Below, piece by piece: positions 24,058 to 32,367 of a stretch of 37,975 nt of DNA; position 1 is the stretch's first letter; each line of letters starts with the position of its first letter. A program made the translations under genes and the position numbers. The stretch covers positions 1 to 37,975 of the forward strand of contig JAEZZO010000069.1 of the NCBI GenBank assembly GCA_023418475.1, read 5' to 3'. The notes below the pieces were generated by a model. It was not told where the DNA came from. It did no database searches and saw only the letters and a program-made list of their open reading frames with translations. The DNA comes from Bacillota bacterium (lineage in GTDB: Bacteria > Bacillota > Clostridia > Lachnospirales > Lachnospiraceae).

Positions 24058-25554
24058 TTGAAAGATGATACAGACACAACGAAGGATATAAATAAGAGTT
24101 ATCAAAATACACACAGAGAATCTTCCATTACCAAAGTTGATACTGGTAGTGATATAAATATAGATAAAAGATATGAGAAAAATGAAAAGAATGATACAAC
24201 CGATATGAATAAAGCTATGGTACATAAAATAGAAGATGATAAAATAGAAAGTTATGAAACGGTAAGCAATAAAACAGAAAGCAATAAAACAGAAAGCAAT
24301 AAAACAGAAAGCAACAAAACGGAAAGCAACAAAACGGATCATAACATAACGGATAATAACAACACAGACAATAATGCGAAATGCAATAAAACGAAAAAAA
24401 GCAATAAAGATAATAAAGATAAAAAAGATAAAAAAGATAATAAAGATAATAAAGATAATAAAGATAATAAAGATAAGGTAAGAGAAGAAAATATTAATAT
24501 TGGTTTGTATGGGGGGAAGCAGGACGGCAGCAGAAGAAAGCGCATTCATCGGATCAAAGTATTAATCGTATTTGTGATCATCCTTTTACTTTTGTTACCG
24601 ACAATTTGCTGTATTATATTGGGACTACAGGTAAGCCGCCTGCAAAAGCAGGTAGATGAACTGACCATCATGCATGGGCAGTATAATACGTCATATCAGA
24701 ATAATTACGAGAATTATGCCTATGCAGCAGAAAAAACTGATAAAAACGATATAGACAAGCCAGCTTCGATATCTCCCACAGAATCAGCTGAAGAAGAAAT
24801 CATAAAAGAGGAGATTGTGCCGCAGGATATCCAAATGAGAAAGAGGTCTGTTCATAAGACAGCGGGAACAACAGTAGAAAGAGCAGAGGCGGATAATACT
24901 GTTAAGCCTGGCAGATATAAAGGTAAAAAGATCTATTTAACGTTTGATGATGGCCCAAGCATTTATACCGGTAAGATACTTGATATTCTTGCAAAGCACA
25001 ATGTGAAAGCAACTTTCTTTGTGATCGGTAAAACAGATGATGCCTCAAAAGCATCCTACAAAAGGATTGTAGAGGAAGGGCACACACTTGGTATGCATTC
25101 CTATTCGCACCAGTATCGTATGATTTATAATTCAGTGGAAGATTTTGAGAAAGACTTTACAAAACTATGGGACTTGTTATATGATACTACTGGATACAAG
25201 CCATCCATTTATCGCTTTCCCGGAGGAAGCAGCAATACGGTAAATCCCAATGGTATGGATCAGTTTATTCGTTTTTTAAATAAGGCTTCCATTGTTTATT
25301 TTGACTGGAATGTCATTAACGGAGATGCAACGGATATTAAATATACAAAACAGCAATTGGTGAAAAATGTATTAAATGGTGTAGCGGATAAAGAACGTTC
25401 CATCGTACTAATGCATGATACACAAGCAAAGAAGACAACGGTAGAATCCCTCGGAAGACTGATCGTAAAACTACAATCGCAGGGGGCACAGTTACTTCCG
25501 CTGGATAAGGATGTTGCACCGATACAAATGATAAAGGCAGATACAGTAAAATAA
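24058..25554 (+). CDS. Membrane-anchored polysaccharide deacetylase with repeat-rich tail
   Basis: This 498-residue protein is read from a TTG start with AGGGGTGAGG just upstream; the first in-frame ATG is about 50 codons later and has no ribosome site. Residues 1-160 are cytoplasmic, highly charged and low-complexity, including NKTES and NKD repeats. One membrane helix (about 163-188, VLIVFVIILLLLLPTICCII) and a short coiled linker follow. The extracellular NodB domain (about 288-485) has the TFDDGPS motif with D297-D298, the metal histidines H347 and H351 in HSYSH, RFPGGS at R386, DWNVINGDA and LMHDT. It should deacetylate N-acetyl sugars of wall polymers, probably peptidoglycan. A bactofilin gene follows after 25 bp. 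Confidence 0.9.
   Translation: MKDDTDTTKDINKSYQNTHRESSITKVDTGSDINIDKRYEKNEKNDTTDMNKAMVHKIEDDKIESYETVSNKTESNKTESNKTESNKTESNKTDHNITDNNNTDNNAKCNKTKKSNKDNKDKKDKKDNKDNKDNKDNKDKVREENINIGLYGGKQDGSRRKRIHRIKVLIVFVIILLLLLPTICCIILGLQVSRLQKQVDELTIMHGQYNTSYQNNYENYAYAAEKTDKNDIDKPASISPTESAEEEIIKEEIVPQDIQMRKRSVHKTAGTTVERAEADNTVKPGRYKGKKIYLTFDDGPSIYTGKILDILAKHNVKATFFVIGKTDDASKASYKRIVEEGHTLGMHSYSHQYRMIYNSVEDFEKDFTKLWDLLYDTTGYKPSIYRFPGGSSNTVNPNGMDQFIRFLNKASIVYFDWNVINGDATDIKYTKQQLVKNVLNGVADKERSIVLMHDTQAKKTTVESLGRLIVKLQSQGAQLLPLDKDVAPIQMIKADTVK
24265..24339 (+). repeat. Five 15-bp in-frame tandem repeats (SNKTE)
   Basis: Five consecutive 15-bp units of the form AGCAATAAAACAGAA encode Ser-Asn-Lys-Thr-Glu (the last ends in Asp). 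The first three are identical; the last two carry synonymous AAC and ACG changes. Being a multiple of three, gain or loss of units would only change tail length. Confidence 0.9.
24403..24474 (+). repeat. Eight 9-bp in-frame tandem repeats (NKD/KKD)
   Basis: Eight units of AATAAAGAT or AAAAAAGAT run head to tail and encode (N/K)KD. They continue the low-complexity cytoplasmic tail of the deacetylase, close before its membrane helix. Length variation between strains is likely. Confidence 0.88.
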
Positions 25555-25579
25555 ATAATTACATAGGGGGTATTTTTGC

Positions 25580-26425
25580 ATGGGTTTTTTCAAAGAATTG
25601 AAAGATGATTTATCTCAGGCAGTGAATGAATTGATTCCGGACAATGATAACGATCCGGACAGTACGGAGGAAGACAGCATTGTAAATACCTTGGATGAAG
25701 AAGATTTTCCAGATATCTCAAAAGACAGTGAAAAAATGAAAGAATGGCTCGATGATTTTACACAGGACGAGAGTAATCAAAAAGAAAAGGAGCAAAAGAG
25801 AAAGGATATTGATCCAGGGGAGGATGAAGATCGGGAGCGTATCGGGGGAGGAAAAGAAGGCATGGAAGATAATGTAGATTTGGAGTTGCTGGAAGCTTTG
25901 CATTCTGATAAAATGAATAATCAGGATGATAATACAAATGAAAAAACAACTGCAAAACAGAAAACTACAGCTATGCAAAGTGAGGATGAGGTAACGGTCA
26001 TTTCTAAGGGGACGACAATTACCGGTAATATTTCAACAGATGGATCACTGGAGATTAAGGGGATTATCAATGGTGATATCGAATGTCTAGGTAAATTGAC
26101 AATCACCGGTAAGGTGAAGGGAAGTTCTTCTGCAGCCGAGGTCTATGTCAATACGGAGAGACTGGATGGTAATATAATCAGTGAAGGAAGTATAAAAATA
26201 GGACTTGGGACGGTAATAATAGGGGATGTATCTGCCACTTCCGGTGTCATAGCCGGTGCGGTGAAAGGTGAGATTGACATTAACGGACCCATTATAATTG
26301 ATTCCACCGCAATTATTAAAGGAAATATTAAGGCTAAATCAGTTCAGATTAATAACGGAGCGGTGATTGACGGCTATTGCTCCCTTAGTTATTCAGAAGT
26401 AAATGTTGATAATATTTTTGAATAA
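25580..26425 (+). CDS. Bactofilin (polymer-forming cytoskeletal protein)
   Basis: This 281-residue protein has an acidic, disordered N-terminal half (about 1-130, rich in Asp, Glu, Lys and Gln), then a bactofilin (DUF583) domain at about 135-265. The domain shows the repeating hydrophobic-glycine ladder of a right-handed beta-helix (SKGTTITGNISTDGSLEIKG, then INGDIECLGKLTITGKVKG). Bactofilins self-assemble into filaments without nucleotide and recruit wall enzymes. The N-terminal extension is longer than in most bactofilins. AGGGGG precedes the ATG. The close pairing with a membrane deacetylase suggests that the filament localises that enzyme, possibly through the charged tails of the two proteins (inference). 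Confidence 0.92.
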   Translation: MGFFKELKDDLSQAVNELIPDNDNDPDSTEEDSIVNTLDEEDFPDISKDSEKMKEWLDDFTQDESNQKEKEQKRKDIDPGEDEDRERIGGGKEGMEDNVDLELLEALHSDKMNNQDDNTNEKTTAKQKTTAMQSEDEVTVISKGTTITGNISTDGSLEIKGIINGDIECLGKLTITGKVKGSSSAAEVYVNTERLDGNIISEGSIKIGLGTVIIGDVSATSGVIAGAVKGEIDINGPIIIDSTAIIKGNIKAKSVQINNGAVIDGYCSLSYSEVNVDNIFE

Positions 26426-26580
26426 ATATGTCTTTTCTGAGGACAGGCAAACTTTTATATGAAATTACTCTGGTAATATGCTTTGTTTTGTGGTAAATTA
26501 TTATAGAAAATTGGAATGCCCATTTACCGGTCTTTTCATTATGAAATAAAAGATTTACACATTGGAGGCACATTACTGAT

Positions 26581-27285
26581 ATGAAAGCATATGAGAGAGT
26601 ATTATTGAAATTGAGCGGAGAAGCCTTGGCGGGCGAGAAGAAGACTGGTTTTGATGAAGCTACCTGTATCGGTGTTGCTAAGCAGGTAAAGCTTCTGGTA
26701 GAAGAAGGTGTTCAAGTCAGCATTGTAATCGGCGGAGGGAACTTCTGGAGAGGAAGAACCAGTGAGACAATCGACCGTACCAAAGCTGACCAGATAGGAA
26801 TATTAGCAACAGTGATGAATTGTATCTATGTTTCTGAGATCTTTCGTCATGTTGGAATATCAACCGAAGTTTTTACACCTTTTTCCTGCGGCAGTATGAC
26901 CAGACTATTCTCAAAGGATGATGCTGTTCGCTGCATGAAGCAGCAAGGAGTAGCATTTTTAGCCGGTGGAACAGGACACCCCTATTTCTCGACAGATACG
27001 GCAACCGTACTTCGGGCGGTGGAGTTGGACTGCGATATTATTTTAAATGCAAAAGCAGTGGACGGTGTCTATGACAGTGATCCGAAACTAAACCCACAGG
27101 CAAAGAAATTTGATGAAATTCCGATGCAGGAAGCTCTTGATAAAAAGCTTGGTGTTATAGACCTGACAGCAACCGTATTATGCGCAGAGAATAAGATGCC
27201 TATGCTCTTATTCGGTCTTGCAGAGGAGAATAGTATTGTAAAAGCGGCACAAGGTAAATCAAGCGGTACAAAAATGACCGTATAA
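26581..27285 (+). CDS. pyrH: UMP kinase
   Basis: This 234-residue uridylate kinase of the amino-acid-kinase fold phosphorylates UMP to UDP in pyrimidine nucleotide synthesis. It shows LLKLSGEALAG at the N-terminus, the GGGNFWRG glycine loop, and the family's GTGHPYFSTDTATVLRAVE and LNAKAVDGVYDSDP segments. Length matches the bacterial norm. TTGGAGG lies about 11 nt before the ATG. It begins the conserved housekeeping string and is followed by frr after 27 bp, the usual arrangement. The 155-bp gap upstream contains only a weak hairpin (ATTAC/GTAAT near 26465-26478), and I see no clear promoter. Confidence 0.97.
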   Translation: MKAYERVLLKLSGEALAGEKKTGFDEATCIGVAKQVKLLVEEGVQVSIVIGGGNFWRGRTSETIDRTKADQIGILATVMNCIYVSEIFRHVGISTEVFTPFSCGSMTRLFSKDDAVRCMKQQGVAFLAGGTGHPYFSTDTATVLRAVELDCDIILNAKAVDGVYDSDPKLNPQAKKFDEIPMQEALDKKLGVIDLTATVLCAENKMPMLLFGLAEENSIVKAAQGKSSGTKMTV

Positions 27286-27312
27286 AAATAAAATCAATTT
27301 GGAGGGATGACA

Positions 27313-27867
27313 ATGGACGCAAAGCTGGAACAATTTAGCGGTAAAATGGAGAAAACGTTAGCAACTTTAAAGGAAGAATATACAACCATACGTGCGGGCA
27401 GAGCCAATCCGCATCTTTTAGATAAACTCAGGGTAGATTATTATGGACAGCCATCTGCACTTCAGGCAGTAGCAAATATCTCGGTGCCGGAGGCAAGAGT
27501 TATACAGATACAGCCTTGGGAGAGCAAATTAATCAAAGAAATTGAAAAAGCAATTATCAATTCAGATTTAGGCTTAACACCAAGCAATGATGGCAAGACA
27601 ATCCGACTTGTTTTCCCCGAATTAACGGAGGAAAGAAGAAAGGATTTAGTAAAGGATGTTAAGAAAAAAGCAGAAGCCGGTAAGATAGCTGTCAGAAATA
27701 TCAGGCGTGATGCAAATGAGGTCTTCAAGAAGCAGAGCAAATCCAGCGAGATCTCTGAGGACGAGTTCAAACGTCTGGAGGATGAAGTACAGAAAATTAC
27801 CGACCGTTTTATCGCAGAGGTTGACCGGGCGATGGAGGATAAGACAAAAGAAATTCTTACTGTATAA
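27313..27867 (+). CDS. frr: Ribosome recycling factor
   Basis: This 184-residue RRF, with EF-G, splits the post-termination ribosome. The family signature IRAGRANPHLLDKLRVDYYG and the C-terminal helical KDVKKKAEAGKIAVRNIRRDANE stretch are intact, and the length is canonical. I start at ATG 27313 because GGAGGG (27301-27306) lies 6 nt upstream; the ATG at 27307 directly abuts the ribosome site and would be poorly placed. It is co-transcribed with pyrH. A terminator-like hairpin flanked by a 10-bp inverted repeat follows, separating it in part from uppS. Confidence 0.97.
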   Translation: MDAKLEQFSGKMEKTLATLKEEYTTIRAGRANPHLLDKLRVDYYGQPSALQAVANISVPEARVIQIQPWESKLIKEIEKAIINSDLGLTPSNDGKTIRLVFPELTEERRKDLVKDVKKKAEAGKIAVRNIRRDANEVFKKQSKSSEISEDEFKRLEDEVQKITDRFIAEVDRAMEDKTKEILTV

Positions 27868-27965
27868 TGATACTTTAAAGTTTCAGGGTGTATCAAATAA
27901 GGATTATTTCCTTTTGAGACACCCTTATTCTTGAAAAGGAATTCACAAGGAACAGAAAGTATCAT
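27867..27965 (+). terminator. Terminator-like hairpin inside a 10-bp inverted repeat
   Basis: The inner stem pairs GGGTGTATCAAA (27886-27897) with TTTTGAGACACCC (27912-27924), extending through AGGA/TCCT, and is followed by TTATTCTT. Outer arms ATGATACTTT (27867-27876) and AAAGTATCAT (27956-27965) are perfect. A competing pair, TTCCTTTT (27908-27915) with AAAAGGAA (27934-27941), overlaps the right arm of the inner stem. It could attenuate read-through from frr into uppS. Confidence 0.6.
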
Positions 27966-28021
27966 AAGAATGACCTTATAATTTTGCTTTCAACCTATCT
28001 TTGCAGAATAGGAGAATTAGT

Positions 28022-28738
28022 ATGCAGGAAAATGAATTAAATGTACCAAATCATGTGGCTATCATTTTGGATGGCAACGGCCGATGGGCTAAGAAAAAAA
28101 TGATGCCCAGAAATTATGGACATACGATGGGCAGTAAAAATGTTGAGAAAATATGCGAAACAGCTTACAAAATGGGAATACAGTATCTTACTGTTTATGC
28201 CTTTTCTACCGAAAACTGGAAGCGTCCCAAGGAAGAAGTAGATGCGCTGATGAAGCTTCTTCAGAGTTATTTAGAAACCAGTGTAAAAACGAGTATGAAA
28301 AATAATATGCGTGTAAAAATAATTGGAGACAAATCACGTTTAAACGATGAAATCAGAAAAAGTATTGATAATCTGGAAGAAGCATCACAAAATAATACAG
28401 GTCTGAAATTCCAGGTAGCAATTAATTATGGCGGCAGAGATGAGATTATCCGTGCAGCAAAAGCTTTAACCAAAGCAATTACAGAGAATAAAACAGATAT
28501 TGATCAGATAGATGAAGAAGAGTTTCAAAAATATCTAGATACCAGTGACATTCCCGATCCTGATCTATTAATCCGAACCAGTGGTGAACAGAGATTGTCG
28601 AATTTCCTGGTATGGCAGACTGCTTATACAGAGTTATATTTTACGGATGTATTATGGCCGGATTTTAATAAGAAAGAATTAGAGAAAGCTGTTGAATATT
28701 ATAGCAGCAGAAATAGAAAATTCGGAGCAATATCATAG
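28022..28738 (+). CDS. uppS: Undecaprenyl diphosphate synthase
   Basis: This 238-residue cis-prenyltransferase builds the C55 lipid carrier for peptidoglycan and other wall polymers. It has the catalytic D17 in LDGNGRWAKKK, the conserved YLTVYAFSTENWKRP block, and the C-terminal RTSGEQRLSNFLVWQTAYTE segment with the magnesium-binding glutamate region. Length is typical. I start at ATG 28022 with AGGAG 7 nt upstream; a TTG at 28001 in frame is not credible. cdsA follows after 24 bp, so the two are likely co-transcribed. Confidence 0.96.
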   Translation: MQENELNVPNHVAIILDGNGRWAKKKMMPRNYGHTMGSKNVEKICETAYKMGIQYLTVYAFSTENWKRPKEEVDALMKLLQSYLETSVKTSMKNNMRVKIIGDKSRLNDEIRKSIDNLEEASQNNTGLKFQVAINYGGRDEIIRAAKALTKAITENKTDIDQIDEEEFQKYLDTSDIPDPDLLIRTSGEQRLSNFLVWQTAYTELYFTDVLWPDFNKKELEKAVEYYSSRNRKFGAIS

Positions 28739-28762
28739 CCGATCATACATTGGAGGTAGAAC

Positions 28763-29581
28763 ATGTTTCGAACAAGATTACTCAGCGGTATTGTTTTAAT
28801 GCTAATTACGCTTACAGTCGTTATTTTGGGTGGCAATTATCTGTTTATTACCCTTTTTGTAATTTCATTGATCGGAATGATGGAATTATACAGGATAGTA
28901 AATATTAATAAGTCATTTCCGGGTGTCTTGGGGTATGCGGCTGGGATAATCTTTTATTTACTCGTGTATTTTAGATTGGAACAGTATCATATGCTGTTGT
29001 TTGTATCATTTTTACTGTTGTTAATGTTTTCCTATGTTTTCAGCTTTCCGAAATATAAAACTGATCAGATTGCGATAGCATTTATGGGACTATTTTATGT
29101 CAGTATTATGCTGTCCTATATCTACCAGGTGCGAATGCTGAAGGATGGAGCTATACTGGTCTGGCTGATCTTTATCGGGGCATGGGGTTCGGATACCTGT
29201 GCATATTGTGTAGGTATACTGATCGGAAAACATAAAATGGCACCTAAGCTGAGTCCAAAAAAATCAGTAGAGGGTGGTATCGGCGGTATAGTAGGTGCTG
29301 CTATACTTGGCTTTCTTTATGCATGCGTATTCCAGAATAAAATGCAGGCCACCTTTCATCCGCAATTGGTTTTTACCATGATCGGTGCAATGTCAAGCAT
29401 TATCTCACAGGTAGGTGATCTTGCAGCATCAGCAATTAAGAGAAACCACGATATTAAGGATTACGGCAGATTAATCCCGGGGCACGGAGGAATACTGGAT
29501 CGGTTTGACAGTATTATTTTTACCGCACCTATCGTATATTTTCTTGCCAGGTTTGCAGAAACACAGCCCTTTTTTCGATAA
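28763..29581 (+). CDS. cdsA: Phosphatidate cytidylyltransferase
   Basis: This 272-residue polytopic membrane enzyme makes CDP-diacylglycerol from phosphatidate and CTP. About seven hydrophobic segments are visible. The CTP_transf_1 signature near the C-terminus is clear (SQVGDLAASAIKRNHDIKD followed by GRLIPGHGGILDRFDS), together with SPKKSVEGGIGG. TTGGAGG lies 8 nt before the ATG. It supplies phospholipid precursors next to the lipid-carrier gene uppS. Two small hairpins in the following 116-bp gap separate it from dxr. Confidence 0.96.
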   Translation: MFRTRLLSGIVLMLITLTVVILGGNYLFITLFVISLIGMMELYRIVNINKSFPGVLGYAAGIIFYLLVYFRLEQYHMLLFVSFLLLLMFSYVFSFPKYKTDQIAIAFMGLFYVSIMLSYIYQVRMLKDGAILVWLIFIGAWGSDTCAYCVGILIGKHKMAPKLSPKKSVEGGIGGIVGAAILGFLYACVFQNKMQATFHPQLVFTMIGAMSSIISQVGDLAASAIKRNHDIKDYGRLIPGHGGILDRFDSIIFTAPIVYFLARFAETQPFFR

Positions 29582-29638
29582 ATGGAAAGGTTGGCAGTAT
29601 AAAGTTGGTTTGAAGGAAAATTTTTTTCAATGGTCAAT

Positions 29639-29684
29639 AAGCACGGAGTGTGCTTTTCGCTAAGGTTTTACCGCTGGCGCGGTA
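29639..29684 (+). terminator. Two small hairpins between cdsA and dxr
   Basis: AAGCAC (29639-29644) pairs with GTGCTT (29650-29655), followed by TTC. TACCGC (29669-29674) pairs with GCGGTA (29679-29684) around TGGC. The first may be a weak terminator; the second ends 4 nt before AGGGG (29688-29692), the ribosome site of dxr, and could influence its access. Confidence 0.45.
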
Positions 29685-29697
29685 GATAGGGGTTAAT

Positions 29698-30867
29698 ATG
29701 AAGAACATTGCAATACTAGGGTCTACCGGATCGATTGGAACCCAGACTCTGGAGGTTGTCAGAGATTATAAAGAACGGCTAAGAGTAACTGCCTTGGCGG
29801 CAGGAAGTAATATTGAAGAGCTTGAAAAGCAGGCACGGGAATTTCGTCCGGAAATTGTCTGTGTCTATGACGAGGAAAAAGCAAAACAGCTCCGGCATCA
29901 TTTAAAGGATCTTTCCATTAAGGTTGTCTCTGGAATGGACGGATTGATTGATAGTGCAACAGAACGAAATACTGATACGGTAGTAGCTGCCATGGTTGGT
30001 ATGATCGGAATCAGACCAACGATAGAAGCCATTAATGCCGGTAAAAATATTGCCCTGGCTAATAAGGAAACCTTAGTTACCGCAGGGCATATTATTATGC
30101 CTCTTGTCAAAGAAAAAAATGTTTCACTTATGACAGTAGACAGTGAACACTCTGCAATATTTCAATGCTTAAATGGAGAAAATAAAAAAGAGGTACAAAA
30201 AATATTATTAACAGCGTCCGGTGGACCATTTCGAGGTAAAAAACAAAATGAGCTGCAAGCGATAGAGCCAAAGGATGCATTGAAGCATCCAAACTGGACA
30301 ATGGGGCAGAAGATAACGATTGATTCAGCCACCCTGGTAAATAAAGGTCTTGAAGTTATGGAAGCTGCTTGGCTGTTTGATATGAGTCTGGATAAAATTC
30401 AGGTGGTAGTCCATCCGCAGAGCATTATTCATTCTATGGTGGAATATGTTGACGGCAGTATCTTGGCACAGATGGGAGTTCCTGATATGAAGCTCCCTAT
30501 TCAATATGCTTTGTTTTATCCGGAAAGAAAGGTTCTGTCACATAGTGAACGGCTGGATTTTGCTAAATTGAAACAAATCACTTTTGAAGAACCGGATCAG
30601 GAAACCTTTTATGCATTAAAGATGGCATATGAAGCCGGAAACTTGGGTGGAAGTATGCCGACCGTATACAATGCTGCCAATGAATGGGCGGTGGCGGAAT
30701 TTTTAAAGGGTAAGTTGCGTTTTCTTGCAATTCCTGAATTAATCAGGGAAGCTATGCAGCAGCATAAAATAATCCAAGCACCTTCCCTGAATGAAATTCT
30801 GAATACAGAACAGCAGACATATGATTTTGTAAGAGAACTATCCCAAAGCATGCAATACAGAAGATAA
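29698..30867 (+). CDS. dxr: 1-deoxy-D-xylulose-5-phosphate reductoisomerase
   Basis: This 389-residue NADPH-dependent enzyme converts DXP to MEP, the first committed step of the non-mevalonate isoprenoid route. The Rossmann entry GSTGSIGTQTLEVV is at the N-terminus. The metal and substrate region appears as NKETLVTAG, VDSEHSAIFQC and TASGGPFRG, then HPNWTMGQKITIDSATLVNKGLE. Length is standard. AGGGG lies 5 nt before the ATG. Together with ispG three genes downstream and uppS upstream, it makes this a local isoprenoid and lipid-carrier cluster. Confidence 0.97.
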   Translation: MKNIAILGSTGSIGTQTLEVVRDYKERLRVTALAAGSNIEELEKQAREFRPEIVCVYDEEKAKQLRHHLKDLSIKVVSGMDGLIDSATERNTDTVVAAMVGMIGIRPTIEAINAGKNIALANKETLVTAGHIIMPLVKEKNVSLMTVDSEHSAIFQCLNGENKKEVQKILLTASGGPFRGKKQNELQAIEPKDALKHPNWTMGQKITIDSATLVNKGLEVMEAAWLFDMSLDKIQVVVHPQSIIHSMVEYVDGSILAQMGVPDMKLPIQYALFYPERKVLSHSERLDFAKLKQITFEEPDQETFYALKMAYEAGNLGGSMPTVYNAANEWAVAEFLKGKLRFLAIPELIREAMQQHKIIQAPSLNEILNTEQQTYDFVRELSQSMQYRR

Positions 30868-30925
30868 GACGATAATTGTTTCTCCTTTGCAGGCTTAGGA
30901 TGATCAGAAAGGACTAGTGTAATTA

Positions 30926-32221
30926 ATGAATATTATTGTTGCGATACTGATTTTGGGGGTTATTGTAATTGTCCATGAATTTGGACATTTCCTGCTGGCT
31001 AAGAAAAATGGTATTACAGTTACCGAATTTTCGGTGGGAATGGGACCGAGATTAGCAAGCTTTGTTTATCACGGAACCAGATATTCCCTGAAGCTTTTTC
31101 CAATTGGCGGTTCCTGTATGATGCTGGGTGAAGACGAAACAGTTGAGGACGAAGGAGCATTTCATAAAAAAGGTGTATGGGCAAGGTTTTCCGTAATCTT
31201 TGCCGGAGCTTTTTTTAATTTCGTGTTTGCATTTATTCTTTCCTTAATTCTGCTCGGGGATTTGGGAGTGGATAAACCTTTGGTATCAGAGGTGCAGAGT
31301 AACAGTGCGGTAGCGGGAAAGCTGAAGAAGGGAGATGTAATTACTAAAATTAACAGATCAACGATTCATTTCGGGAGGGATATTTATTATCATTTTTATT
31401 TCAAACCTCTTACAGGTGATCCTATTACCATTACCTACTTAAGGGATGGAAAGAAGAATACACAGGTAATTACTCCGGAATGGAAAGACACCTATTTACT
31501 TGGTTGCAGGTATACTGATGCGAATGAGACGGTAAAGCTTAGCGAGGTGACACCGAATTATCCGCTTGCGTTAGCAGGAATTACTGTCGGAGATGAAATT
31601 GTTGCAATTGATGGAACAAAGATCGCGTCCGGCAGGGAATTGAAGGAATATTTTGATAAAAATCCATTATCGGATAAGGAAGTTTCCGTTACCTATCGAA
31701 AAGGTGGTAAGGGTAACCCGATTGTGGTTCCCATCACTCCTAAGCTTGAAAATAGCAGCTATAGTATTGGTTTTGATTATAACCTGGCACGCGTTAAGGT
31801 TTCTCCCTTGCAGGTTGTGAAATATAGTGTTTATGAAGTGAATCTTAACATTGTCAATACTATTAAAAGTGTTTTTGCTCTGGCGACCGGTAAAGTGAGC
31901 TTGAAAGAAATCGCGGGACCTGTCGGAATCGTAAACTATGTTGGAGATGTGGTTTCAGAATCGAAGGGTTACGGAATAAGGATCATGCTGCTTAGTTTGA
32001 TCGATTTTAGCATATTAATCAGTGCAAATCTTGGTGTTATGAATCTGCTTCCGCTTCCGGCACTGGATGGTGGAAGACTGGTATTTCTTTTGATTGAGGC
32101 CATCAGAAGAAAACCGGTGCCAAAGGAAAAGGAAGCAATGGTGCACATGGTTGGTATGGCACTCTTAATGATACTAATGGTATTTGTTTTATTTAATGAT
32201 ATACGTAATATTGTCGGGTAA
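30926..32221 (+). CDS. rseP: RseP-type site-2 intramembrane protease
   Basis: This 431-residue membrane zinc protease of the S2P family cleaves anti-sigma factors, signal-peptide remnants or other membrane substrates. The zinc motif is H17-E18-F19-G20-H21 in the first helix, and the third ligand lies in LLPLPALDGGR near the C-terminus. One clear PDZ region (about 165-260) sits between the membrane halves (VTPNYPLALAGITVGDEIVAIDG). A second, weaker PDZ-like segment (VSEVQSNSAVAGKLKKGDVITKI) precedes it. The ribosome site AAAGGA is 12 nt from the ATG, slightly long. It lies 58 bp after dxr, the usual neighbour in Firmicutes. Confidence 0.95.
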   Translation: MNIIVAILILGVIVIVHEFGHFLLAKKNGITVTEFSVGMGPRLASFVYHGTRYSLKLFPIGGSCMMLGEDETVEDEGAFHKKGVWARFSVIFAGAFFNFVFAFILSLILLGDLGVDKPLVSEVQSNSAVAGKLKKGDVITKINRSTIHFGRDIYYHFYFKPLTGDPITITYLRDGKKNTQVITPEWKDTYLLGCRYTDANETVKLSEVTPNYPLALAGITVGDEIVAIDGTKIASGRELKEYFDKNPLSDKEVSVTYRKGGKGNPIVVPITPKLENSSYSIGFDYNLARVKVSPLQVVKYSVYEVNLNIVNTIKSVFALATGKVSLKEIAGPVGIVNYVGDVVSESKGYGIRIMLLSLIDFSILISANLGVMNLLPLPALDGGRLVFLLIEAIRRKPVPKEKEAMVHMVGMALLMILMVFVLFNDIRNIVG

Positions 32222-32236
32222 ATGGGAATGTGATTG

Positions 32237-32333
32237 ACCTTTTCAGGAAAGCAGCATTTTGACGATTAACTGATGATAAATCAATTTATCGCATGAATTC
32301 TTGAAAAGGTGTATCTATACAGATAGAATACAC
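32237..32333 (+). other. Cluster of stem-loops between rseP and ispG
   Basis: ACCTTTTCAGGAA (32237-32249) pairs with TTCTTGAAAAGGT (32298-32310) with one G-U pair. Within it GATAAAT (32275-32281) pairs with ATTTATC (32284-32290). Just after it TGTATCTAT and ATAGAATACA form another small stem. There is no clear U tract, so a structured ispG leader is as likely as a terminator. Confidence 0.45.
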
Positions 32334-32367
32334 ATAACAGTCCGGTAAGCTGAAAGGTTGTGAAGTA

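Noticed and set aside
24007..24549. A 180-codon minus-strand open frame rich in Phe, Ile and Tyr
   Set aside because: It is the antisense of the low-complexity, repeat-coding tail of the deacetylase gene. Its apparent hydrophobic repeats are the mirror of AAA/GAT/AAT codons, and it has no credible ribosome site.
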